Origin: Shewanella algicola
Lineage (GTDB): Bacteria; Pseudomonadota; Gammaproteobacteria; Enterobacterales; Shewanellaceae
DNA length: 64,000 bases
NCBI RefSeq assembly: GCF_014648035.1
Contig: NZ_BMQI01000017.1
Coordinates: 1-64,000 of the forward strand
Direction: 5' to 3'
Below, in pieces: positions 1-7,843 of this stretch. Position 1 is the first letter of the stretch; each line of letters opens with the position of its first letter. A program made the position numbers and the translations under genes. Under the pieces are notes generated by a model, which worked only from the letters and a program-made list of their open reading frames with translations, made no database searches and was not told where the DNA came from.

Positions 1-214
1 CGAAGATAGAATTGTGAAACATATTAACTAAATTGCAGTTACACAGAATCTGTTACACCCTCTTTTTTACTTCTTCGTCGCTTATTTTAACCAACTATTT
101 TTAGCCTCTTAATGAGGCGTTGAGGCTGTAGAGTTTCTCTATAATGTAAATTGGCGGATAAATTTTGTGTTCATACAGCCCGTAGAATTGATTTTTTAGT
201 GGGGTATTCCCTCT
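1..214. other. Intergenic DNA, no gene seen
   Basis: No reading frame of useful length, RNA gene or clear terminator is visible. The segment leads into the ~390 bp repeats. A gene may end just outside the window edge. Confidence 0.5.
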
Positions 215-607
215 GATTTGGTAAACCTCGAGTTTTCGAGTCACTTTCTATTTTCCATAATATGGTTCAAATCTTTATTGAGACTAAACCTTCAGGTACA
301 CAAGAGTTTGAATCGAAGATAGATAGTGGCAGGTGCAGATGAGTTAGCGAGTGTCCAAAACAGGGATGTTTTGGTTAAGCCCACATGGATGTGCTTGCGG
401 TGTCTCGCTTAATCATTTGCACTTTCACAGCCTTGTTATTGTGATATTCGCAACGGCTTGTAAATTACCTGCGGCAGGCCATGAGTTCAAATCAAAACTA
501 ACACCTGGATCCCGGCTCAAAAGCGTTGCCGGGACGACGAGAAGGGTGCTAACAAGCTTTGGTCCACCAAAAACGAGTTGGTATTAGCTTTCAAATGCCC
601 AAATTCA
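215..607. repeat. ~390 bp dispersed/tandem repeat, copy 1
   Basis: This block recurs at 774-1165, with roughly nine in ten bases identical by eye and only short indels. It opens with a CTCGAG...TCGAG hairpin near 227-240 and ends near a GGTCCACC motif. The longest frame inside is short, has no family resemblance and no good ribosome site, so I regard the block as non-coding. I do not recognise a transposase or an attC site in it. Confidence 0.85.
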
Positions 608-773
608 TGAGGCTGTTGAAGACTTTTTAAACAAGAATACGTGAGCTAGCCATGGCCTTTACTTGTGATAGCCAAAACACTTCGTGGAGTAGACCCTCCC
701 ACAAGCAACATCTGCTTGGAACCTGTAAAATTAACATGCCACTCAGTCTTGCAGATTGAATAATAAATACTCA

Positions 774-1165
774 GATTTGGTAAGCCTCGAGTTTTCGAGT
801 CACTTTCTATTTTCTATAATATGGTTCAAATCTTTATTGAGACTAAACCTTCAGATACACAAGAGGTTGAATTGAAGGTAAATAGTGGCAGGTGCAGATG
901 AGTCAACGAGTATCCCAAACAGGGATGTTTGGTTAAGCCCACATGGGTGTGCTTGCGGCGTCTCGCTTAATCATTTGCACTTTCATAGCCTTGTTATCGT
1001 GATATTCGCAACGGCTTGTAAATTACCTGCGGCAGGCCATGAGTTCAAATTAAAACTAACACCTGGATCCCGGCTCAAAAGCGTTGCCGGGACGACGAGA
1101 AGGGTGCTAACAAGCTTTGGTCCACCAAAAACACGTTGGTTTTAGCCATAAAATGTTCAAATTCA
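774..1165. repeat. ~390 bp dispersed/tandem repeat, copy 2
   Basis: This is the second copy of the block at 215-607, offset by about 559 bases. The two copies are separated by about 165 bases of unique sequence. Sequence runs in register through the whole unit, which points to duplication or to two insertions of the same repeat family. Confidence 0.85.
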
Positions 1166-1269
1166 ACTCTGAACTTGAGGACTGAATGGCAAGGGCGATC
1201 CAAAAGAGGATTGCTGTTAATCCCCTTTGCTTCGTGCAGGGTGGAACCATGCGAACTTAAGTGTTTATG

Positions 1270-1340
1270 GTCATGAGCCATAAGTCAAAAATACAAACTC
1301 CTGAATGCCGGGGCGACGCGAAGCTAGCTAACAGGTTATA
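1270..1340. repeat. Degenerate third copy of the repeat tail
   Basis: The order of short motifs here (GCCATAAGT, AAACTCCTG, CCGGGGCGACG, GCTAACA) matches the end of the two upstream copies (GCCATGAGTT, AACACCTGG, CCGGGACGACG, GCTAACA), with many substitutions. It looks like an older, eroded copy of the same repeat lying next to the end of the decarboxylase gene. Confidence 0.5.
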
Positions 1341-1350
1341 GACATCGACG

Positions 1351-3009
1351 TTATTGATGAGTCTGTGCCACTAACGCTAACAGTTGTGGTAAAAACTCAT
1401 TGTCTAATTGGGCTATTTCAGCTTGCTCAGTCAACACGTCATGCAAGATTTGCTCGTCGGTTAACGGATTGGCTAAAACGACTCTAAAGACTGTGGTGTG
1501 CTGTCTGAAATACTGTGCAGGTTGAATACGTGTTCGGGACACAAATGACTTACCTTGCTCACGCTGATGCTTTTGAATAAATTGGGTTAAGCCGTCGATA
1601 AGTTCATTGATTTGGCCGACTAGCGCCTTATTATTGTTCGCCACCGCGCTGTTGAGCAACTGCTGAATGGTGTTGGGAATAAAGCGATACGTTAATAAGC
1701 ACAACTCAGGCTCGGTAACTAATTCAAACTCTGGGTGTAGCTTGATAATAGAAGCAAAATAGCGGGCTTTTTCCAAACTGTTATTAATTAAAATCTCGTA
1801 GCCGTCGCGGCCAATAATCTGTAGGCAAGCATGCACTAACATAGCCATACCTGGGCGTGAACCTTCAAGGGTGTGACTGCCTAAGTCTTTTGAGCCAACT
1901 CGTAAGATATATTCTGCATGATGCACGATGGAATTAGCCAGTTCTGGGTCTTTAAATAACACCATCCCGGCGCCCATAGGCACATACATTTGTTTATGGG
2001 CATCAATGGTGACGGAATCCGCTAACTCTATGCCTTTCAGTAAATGACGGTATTTGTTAGATAACAAGCTTGCGCCGCCCCAGGCAGCGTCAACGTGGAA
2101 GTGGCATTGTAACTCTGCAGCCAGTTCTGCTAGATCTGTTAACGGGTCAACATTACCGGTTTCTGTGGTACCGGCAACGCCAACAATGGCCATCACCTTA
2201 ATATTTTGCGCAGCAAGAGTGTTAGCGGCTTGGCGCATAGCTTCGACATCGACTTTACTATTTTCATCGGTTGCGATACTGATAATATTGTCGCGGCCAA
2301 TGCCCAGTAAATCGGCTGTTTTGCCTAAAGAGTAATGTCCACGCTCGGACACTAAAATCGCTAAATCGTCAAAACCATAAAAACGCAGCGCTTTAGGCAT
2401 ACCTTCGCGGGTGATCCCTTTAAAGTCACCTTGAGGTTTGAGCAAACGGTTACGGGCTATCCATAATGCGGTGATGTTTGCGACTGTGCCACCTGAACAA
2501 AAAGCACCAAGGGAATGATTGGCACTGTGCATCCATTGAGCATAAAAGTTGCCGGGCTGTTGATACACTAAGTGATGCATCATGCCTAGCACCTGACGTT
2601 CTAGTGGAGTAAAGGCTTTTGATGTTTCAATTTTAACTAAGTTTTGATTAAGCCCAACCATCATTTTTGATAACGGCAACACAAAATAAGGTAGGGCTGA
2701 GGTCATATGACCAATAAAACTTGGCGCTGCGGTATGGACCGAATGAGCCACCAAATTTTGCATGATTTCGTCAGCGTAGTCAGAGACAAATGTAGGTTCT
2801 ACTGGAATTTGATGAGCATTAAAGTCTGTTTCGATTTCTGATAACGGTTTTTCTAACGCGGCAATGCTATTGCCTAAAAATCCGGCTAAGTCTTGAGATA
2901 ACCTTTGTTCAATAATGCTTAACGTCGAGGAGGCGTCTTCTGGTGCGGTAAAAATACGCAATAAACTGTCTGCAGAAGCCTGAGCTTGACGGGTGATTTT
3001 TGAGGTCAT
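1351..3009 (-). CDS. panP: PLP-dependent aspartate 1-decarboxylase (PanP type)
   Basis: A 552-residue group II PLP decarboxylase. The HVDAAWGG segment (about residues 305-312) and SVTIDAHKQMYVPMG, with K339 as the likely Schiff-base lysine, are the PLP-binding landmarks. The long N-terminal region containing SFIGHMTSALPYF matches the PanP branch rather than ordinary glutamate decarboxylases. From family knowledge, PanP makes beta-alanine from aspartate for pantothenate and CoA in Vibrio and Shewanella lineages that lack PanD. That role is inferred, and a glutamate or other amino-acid decarboxylase remains possible. The enzyme should be cytosolic. It is transcribed alone: the glxK terminator at 3168-3198 lies upstream. 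No clear terminator follows it. Confidence 0.8.
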   Translation of the reverse strand: MTSKITRQAQASADSLLRIFTAPEDASSTLSIIEQRLSQDLAGFLGNSIAALEKPLSEIETDFNAHQIPVEPTFVSDYADEIMQNLVAHSVHTAAPSFIGHMTSALPYFVLPLSKMMVGLNQNLVKIETSKAFTPLERQVLGMMHHLVYQQPGNFYAQWMHSANHSLGAFCSGGTVANITALWIARNRLLKPQGDFKGITREGMPKALRFYGFDDLAILVSERGHYSLGKTADLLGIGRDNIISIATDENSKVDVEAMRQAANTLAAQNIKVMAIVGVAGTTETGNVDPLTDLAELAAELQCHFHVDAAWGGASLLSNKYRHLLKGIELADSVTIDAHKQMYVPMGAGMVLFKDPELANSIVHHAEYILRVGSKDLGSHTLEGSRPGMAMLVHACLQIIGRDGYEILINNSLEKARYFASIIKLHPEFELVTEPELCLLTYRFIPNTIQQLLNSAVANNNKALVGQINELIDGLTQFIQKHQREQGKSFVSRTRIQPAQYFRQHTTVFRVVLANPLTDEQILHDVLTEQAEIAQLDNEFLPQLLALVAQTHQ

Positions 3010-3167
3010 TTTACTTGCCGTTGTAATGAAAACTTCGTTCTATAGCTAATGACTCATGGGTAAAAACGGCCACGATGGCTATGGGACGAAAAGAGGGTGC
3101 TAACTTTACTTTAAGCCTTGCATTGCTTCAAGTATTTATCCTGTTTGCCCTAAATTACAGCGATAAA

Positions 3168-3198
3168 AAAACGCCTAACACAAGGGGGTAGGCGTTTT
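3168..3198 (-). terminator. Rho-independent terminator after glxK
   Basis: A 10 bp stem (AAAACGCCTA / TAGGCGTTTT) with an 11-base loop. On the minus strand the stem runs into a T tract (complement of AAAAAA), just downstream of the glycerate kinase stop. Confidence 0.85.
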
Positions 3199-3219
3199 GC
3201 GTTATCGGCAAATAAGGGT

Positions 3220-4389
3220 TTAAATCCGGTTAAGAGATAATGACCAAACTGCTGCAATGTTTTGCGCTGTGTGAGTAAGGTTTGTTTGCGCTTCTATCAA
3301 TACCTGCTCTAGCGGCTGTAATGACGGAATAATAGGAAATATCGCTTTCATCCCTTGCTCTAAAATGGCGTCTGCACCATCACCTAAACAGCCAGCAATG
3401 CCGATAACTGGTACATTGTATCTTTTAGCGACATTGAGTACGCCCATAGGCGTTTTACCAAACACAGTTTGCCCATCAAGGCGACCTTCGCCGGTAATGA
3501 CTAAATCGGCATCTTGACAATGTTGTGCGAGCTGAACCGTTTCAGTCACGATGTCGACGCCAGGTTTTAAGGTTGCAGCGAGTAATGCCATAACCCCAAA
3601 GCCCATGCCGCCAGCAGCACCAGCCCCCGCTTGATGTTCACAGCCGAGTTTTATGTACGGTGAATCTTGACGATTAATCACATTAGCAAAGTGAGCTAAA
3701 GCTTGGTCGAGCTGCTCCACCATTAAGTGAGTAGCCCCTTTTTGAGGGCCAAAAATAGCACTAGCCCCTCGAGGACCACATAACGGATTATCGACATCGC
3801 AAGCGACTTCAATCTTGCATTCACTGATGCAAGGGTGAAGCAACTCAAGGTCGATATTATGCAGTGTTGCTAATGCCGCGCCACCCAAAGCAATGTTGTG
3901 GCCATTAACATCAGTTAACTTAGCCCCAAGCGCTTGTATCATACCTGCGCCAGCGTCATTGGTTGCACTGCCACCCAGGCCTAAAATAATATGCTTGATA
4001 CCATTGTTAAGTGCATCGGCTATTAACTCACCCACACCAAAGCTGCTGGTCAGCAGAGGGTTACGCTGAGTTGTTGATACTAAATGAAGCCCTGATGCCG
4101 CAGCCATTTCAATCACGGCGGTGCGGCGACTATTTGCATCAGTTTGTCCAAGAATGCCGTAAAATGCTTCAACAGGTTTACCTAATGGGCCTGTGACTTG
4201 GCATTCTACAATATGTCCACCTGTGGCATCGACCATTGCTTGCACTGTGCCTTCGCCACCATCGGCCATGGGCACTTTGCAATATTCTATATTAGGGAAA
4301 ACCTGCTTAAATCCCTGTTCAATGGCGTTAGCAACCTCAAGTGCACTAAGGCTTTCTTTAAACGAGTCTGGTGCAATAACGATTTTCAT
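3220..4389 (-). CDS. glxK: Glycerate kinase (GlxK/GarK family)
   Basis: 389 residues, full length for the bacterial glycerate kinase family. It opens with MKIVIAPDSFKESLSA, has the glycine-rich ADGGEGT segment near residue 42 and GLGGSATNDAGAG near the middle, and a VITGEGRLDGQT motif in the C-terminal half. The enzyme phosphorylates D-glycerate, feeding glycolysis in the cytosol. It begins 18 bases after the gntP stop on the same strand, so the two form an operon ending at the terminator at 3168-3198. Whether the product is 2- or 3-phosphoglycerate is not visible from sequence. The CdaR-type gene upstream of gntP is the likely regulator. Confidence 0.92.
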   Translation of the reverse strand: MKIVIAPDSFKESLSALEVANAIEQGFKQVFPNIEYCKVPMADGGEGTVQAMVDATGGHIVECQVTGPLGKPVEAFYGILGQTDANSRRTAVIEMAAASGLHLVSTTQRNPLLTSSFGVGELIADALNNGIKHIILGLGGSATNDAGAGMIQALGAKLTDVNGHNIALGGAALATLHNIDLELLHPCISECKIEVACDVDNPLCGPRGASAIFGPQKGATHLMVEQLDQALAHFANVINRQDSPYIKLGCEHQAGAGAAGGMGFGVMALLAATLKPGVDIVTETVQLAQHCQDADLVITGEGRLDGQTVFGKTPMGVLNVAKRYNVPVIGIAGCLGDGADAILEQGMKAIFPIIPSLQPLEQVLIEAQTNLTHTAQNIAAVWSLSLNRI

Positions 4390-4407
4390 AATAATCTCTG
4401 TTAAGGG

Positions 4408-5766
4408 TTACAGTAAAAATAAGCTGAGGATGTACACAACAATCATTGCGGTGACACCCTGGACTAAGGTTGCTGCAGTTTGTGCGCGGTAAGCTTGTTT
4501 AACGCTCATGCGGCTAAATTGGGTTACAACCCAAAAGAAGCTGTCATTGGCGTGTGATACTGTCATTGCGCCTGCACCAATCGCCATCACGGTCAGTACG
4601 CGGCCCATTTCAGAGTCTAGGCCAATATCACCGAGTAATGGTGCCACTAGCGCTGAGGTTGCAACTAGTGCCACGGTTGAAGACCCTTGAGCTGACTTTA
4701 AAGCACTGGCAACAATGAATGGCATAAATATGCCCACACCTAATGCCGATAAACTACTGCCAAGAAAAGCACCAATTTCAGTGGCTTTTAATACCGCGCC
4801 AAATGCACCACCGGCACCAGTAATCAGTAAGATTGGTGCTGCGACTACAAGCCCCTGGCTAATGCGTTCACTAAACTCGGCAATTTTTTTATCGCTTTTC
4901 AAGAGTGATAACGACAAAAGCAAACCAATCATTAAAGCGTTAACCGGTTGGCCTAAAAATACCAATACTGAGAATATGCCTTCTTCACCAAGAGGTTTAG
5001 AAGGGAAGTTGGCTATCGACCCTAGGCAAATAAGTAAAATTGGCACAAAAATAGGGGCAAATGCTTTGGCTGGGCTAGGTAGTTTACCGTAAGCGTTTTT
5101 AAGGTCATCGAGTTGATCAAGTTGTTGATTTAACTCTTCTGCCCCTTCACCATCTGGCTCTTCATTTTTAAATCTATTTGCCCATAACATGCCGGCGAAT
5201 GCGGCGATTGCAGCAACAAATACACCGACTGCAATGACTAAGCCTAATTGTGATTCTAGGCCTAAGTTACCTGCAGCAGCAATGGGGCCGGGTGTTGGCG
5301 GTACAAAAGTATGAGTTGCATAAAGCCCCGTTGCTAACGCGACACTCATTGCCACGTTAGACACTTTCATGCGGTTGGCCATTGATTGCTTGAGCGAATT
5401 TAAAATAACAAAGCCAGAATCACAGAATACTGGAATAGACACCAGGTAGCCGATGATCGACATGGTTAACGTTGGAAAGCGTTGACCAAACAGTTTAATG
5501 ACCACTTCAGCCATCGTGATCGCTGCGCCGCTTTTTTCTAAAATGGTGCCAATGATCGTCCCCAAGACAATCACTAAACCAATATAGCCTAAAATACCAC
5601 CAAACCCACCGGTGATGGTTTTAGCGATTTCTTGACTAGGCAAACCATAGGCAAAAGCCGCGATGAACGAGGCTAAGATCAATGTTAAGAAAGGGTGTAG
5701 TTTAAACTTAGAGGTGGCGACGACGATGAACGCAATCACGCCAAGTAGAATTAGTATTAGTCCCAT
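4408..5766 (-). CDS. GntP-family gluconate/glycerate permease
   Basis: A 452-residue inner-membrane transporter with about a dozen hydrophobic segments. It belongs to the GntP family, shown by the N-terminal LILLGVIAFIVVAT helix, the PVFCDSGFVIL segment and the FVPPTPGP motif typical of gluconate and sugar-acid symporters. It is co-transcribed with glycerate kinase, so glycerate or a sugar acid degraded to glycerate is the probable substrate (inference from context). A MITE-like element occupies the upstream intergenic region starting 17 bases before the ATG, so the native promoter may have been displaced or replaced. Confidence 0.88.
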   Translation of the reverse strand: MGLILILLGVIAFIVVATSKFKLHPFLTLILASFIAAFAYGLPSQEIAKTITGGFGGILGYIGLVIVLGTIIGTILEKSGAAITMAEVVIKLFGQRFPTLTMSIIGYLVSIPVFCDSGFVILNSLKQSMANRMKVSNVAMSVALATGLYATHTFVPPTPGPIAAAGNLGLESQLGLVIAVGVFVAAIAAFAGMLWANRFKNEEPDGEGAEELNQQLDQLDDLKNAYGKLPSPAKAFAPIFVPILLICLGSIANFPSKPLGEEGIFSVLVFLGQPVNALMIGLLLSLSLLKSDKKIAEFSERISQGLVVAAPILLITGAGGAFGAVLKATEIGAFLGSSLSALGVGIFMPFIVASALKSAQGSSTVALVATSALVAPLLGDIGLDSEMGRVLTVMAIGAGAMTVSHANDSFFWVVTQFSRMSVKQAYRAQTAATLVQGVTAMIVVYILSLFLL

Positions 5767-5782
5767 ATATTACTCGTTATTT

Positions 5783-6132
5783 ATACCAATCACATTAATG
5801 CTTTGTTGTGCTCTGGTCATCATAAGTTGTTCAGTTTATGTCGGATTAATGTTTAAAGGGCTGGCCTTTAACACTAATGCTCGTCACTCAGAATGCTAAA
5901 AGCGTTAGGTTTGGCGAGAAGGTAAATCACTTTGTTTACGGCAAAGTGACTCAAGCTAACCACTGCAAGGTATATTGGCTGCCACTAACAAAGAGGGTGT
6001 CTTTATTGGTGGCGCGATTATGCAGAGATTAGACTCACGAAAAGCCAAATTTAACGATGCCTTCAAGCCTCCGTATTGATTAACTTAATTTGAATCCCCA
6101 TTACATGATCAAGTCATTAGTACGGTTGGTAT
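5783..6132. mobile_element. MITE-like element, ~350 bp, imperfect terminal inverted repeats
   Basis: The ends are 18-base inverted repeats. ATACCAATCACATTAATG at 5783-5800 pairs with CATTAGTACGGTTGGTAT at 6115-6132, with 14 of 18 positions matching. An internal hairpin (TCACTTTG / CAAAGTGA) lies at 5927-5949. There is no transposase. A 39-codon open frame at 5960-6079 has no usable start and may be debris. The element fills most of the gap between cdaR and gntP. Confidence 0.6.
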
Positions 6133-6266
6133 TATTATTGTTTGAAGGTAGAAAGTACTCAACAATAGTAAATCATTAAACATAAATAGCTTTGTTCATC
6201 TGCACTAACTGAATAGATATTTGTATTGATTTATTGTGCGCTTGCACAAGGTTGGGCGTGGGCGAG

Positions 6267-7421
6267 TTATTCAGGCTGATGGATTAATTGACCTAGGTAT
6301 AAACTGAGTAAACCATTGAAATTATGCAAGTCTACATTAGTAATCGATTGTATTTTATCAAGGCGATAGCGCAGGGTGTTTCGATGAATAAACAAGCTTT
6401 TGGCACAAGCCTGTAAATCACCTAAATGTTCTAAGTAAGCGGCTAAGGTTTTTTGCAGTTGTTGGTTGCTATCGGCTTCAATCAATTTTTGATACGGGCC
6501 AGCAAGGGCATTACCACGCCAATGATGACGTAACCCTGAAAGCAGCACTTGTAAGCTGTAGTCTTGATATAAATATTTGCTCTTATTGGGGTGGTATTTT
6601 TTACCTATGTCGAGTGTTTCTTTAGCAGTGCGGTAAGAATATGTAATGCCTAAGTCACCGCTGAAATAATGCCCCAATGAAATATGCAAACTCAATTGCA
6701 TATTGGCCGGTAAACGTTTGAGTAACTTATCTATGCGTTGGCTTTCAAGTTCTGGGTCAAATTGCTTACCGTCTAAAAAAGCGGGCTTTAAAATGACAAG
6801 TTGGGTTAATGATGTCATGGCGATTAAGTTATCGCGCATAGGGTGTTGCAATAAGTACATCACTTGTTTGAGTGCTTGATTATCTTGCTGAAAAGACGGG
6901 TTATTGTTGTTTAATTCGATAATCGCAGCCACTCTTGGCATCGATAAATCAATGCCCAATTGCAGCGCCCATTGTTTTAGCGAGGGCAGCTCAACTTCAC
7001 TGGCCACAATTAACTGCGAGATAAACTCTTCTTTTTGTCGGTTTTGCCATTGGAGTTGTTCTTGAAGGTTTGCTTGTTCAACAATCATTTCGGCGGTCAT
7101 TTTTAGTAACTCACCATAATGACTCAAGCTTTCTGGTTCACCTGTTATGCCTATCACGCCAACCACTTGCCCTTGATAATGTAACGGCAAATTAAGCCCA
7201 GGTTTAACGCCGTGCAGTGTTGAGGCAATAGCTTGGCTAATTTCGACATTTCGATTTTGGCTGATGGCTAATAATGCACCTTCATGGATGGAACCAATTC
7301 GGTGTTTTTCACCTGAGCCGAGGATCACTGCCTGAGCATTCATGACATTGATATTGTGACCGATTATTTTCATGGTTCGGTCGACAATCTTGCTCGCAAT
7401 ATCCGTATCTATTTGAAGCAT
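6267..7421 (-). CDS. cdaR: CdaR/SdaR-type sugar-diacid regulator
   Basis: 384 residues. The N-terminal ~130 residues resemble the sugar-diacid recognition domain (MLQIDTDIASKIVDRTM, then GSIHEGALLAI). The C-terminal ~60 residues form the PucR-type helix-turn-helix (ACAKSLFIHRNTLRYRLDKI). In E. coli, CdaR activates glycerate and sugar-diacid genes. Here the gene sits immediately upstream of gntP-glxK in the same direction, so it probably controls them (inference). The ATG is preceded by GAGGG at a sensible spacing. About 500 bases, mostly the MITE-like element, separate it from gntP, so co-transcription is uncertain. Confidence 0.85.
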   Translation of the reverse strand: MLQIDTDIASKIVDRTMKIIGHNINVMNAQAVILGSGEKHRIGSIHEGALLAISQNRNVEISQAIASTLHGVKPGLNLPLHYQGQVVGVIGITGEPESLSHYGELLKMTAEMIVEQANLQEQLQWQNRQKEEFISQLIVASEVELPSLKQWALQLGIDLSMPRVAAIIELNNNNPSFQQDNQALKQVMYLLQHPMRDNLIAMTSLTQLVILKPAFLDGKQFDPELESQRIDKLLKRLPANMQLSLHISLGHYFSGDLGITYSYRTAKETLDIGKKYHPNKSKYLYQDYSLQVLLSGLRHHWRGNALAGPYQKLIEADSNQQLQKTLAAYLEHLGDLQACAKSLFIHRNTLRYRLDKIQSITNVDLHNFNGLLSLYLGQLIHQPE

Positions 7422-7743
7422 AATGCCCTCGAGTGATCCTCTGTTGGTGTTATTAAGAGGTCGTTAATTTAACCTGTTTTTGTCACAGTAACATCATGTA
7501 AATCGTTTGTTTGGTAGCGGGTTATATCATCACAACCGCCGCAAAGCAGACAATGCATTTTATGATAACGTATGTTGGATAGAGAGTGGCAATCAATGTA
7601 AAAAAATATGTTGAGTGTCGCGAGGCAGGGAAGATAGGCTATAAAATGTGGGCAACATCCTTTTGCCCAAACTTCAATCACAAGGCATTCGGTTGTTAAT
7701 ATAATGTAAATGTTGACGAGTTTGCAAGTGTGATATTGCGAGT
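7422..7743. other. Intergenic region upstream of cdaR
   Basis: About 320 bases between the mtrB terminator and the cdaR start. It should hold the minus-strand cdaR promoter, but I cannot pick one convincingly. A small hairpin (GGGCAA / TTGCCC) lies at 7650-7668. The short minus-strand frame covering most of this stretch has no family features and I do not treat it as a gene. Confidence 0.45.
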
Positions 7744-7777
7744 AAAAAAATACCAGCATCTAAAAATGCTGGTATTT
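7744..7777 (-). terminator. Terminator after mtrB
   Basis: A 12 bp stem (AAATACCAGCAT / ATGCTGGTATTT) with a six-base loop, running into a T tract on the minus strand. It closes the mtrCAB transcript. Confidence 0.88.
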
Positions 7778-7843
7778 AATAAGCGAAGCTGCACGTGATT
7801 ATTTCTCGTGATGGTCACTAAAGACCGTCATAAGAGACTGCGA

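Noticed and set aside
351..1145. Two similar short frames (78 and 86 residues) inside the ~390 bp repeats as a gene family
   Set aside because: They mirror the DNA repeat, lack ribosome sites and family features, and differ by an indel that shifts the frame; the DNA is better read as a non-coding repeat.
500..1345. Integron attC sites at the GCTAACA motifs
   Set aside because: The core does not match RYYYAAC/GTTRRRY, and no cassette genes or integrase are near.
7469..7759. 96-residue minus-strand frame between cdaR and mtrB
   Set aside because: It overlaps the mtrB terminator, and its composition looks like random AT-rich translation.
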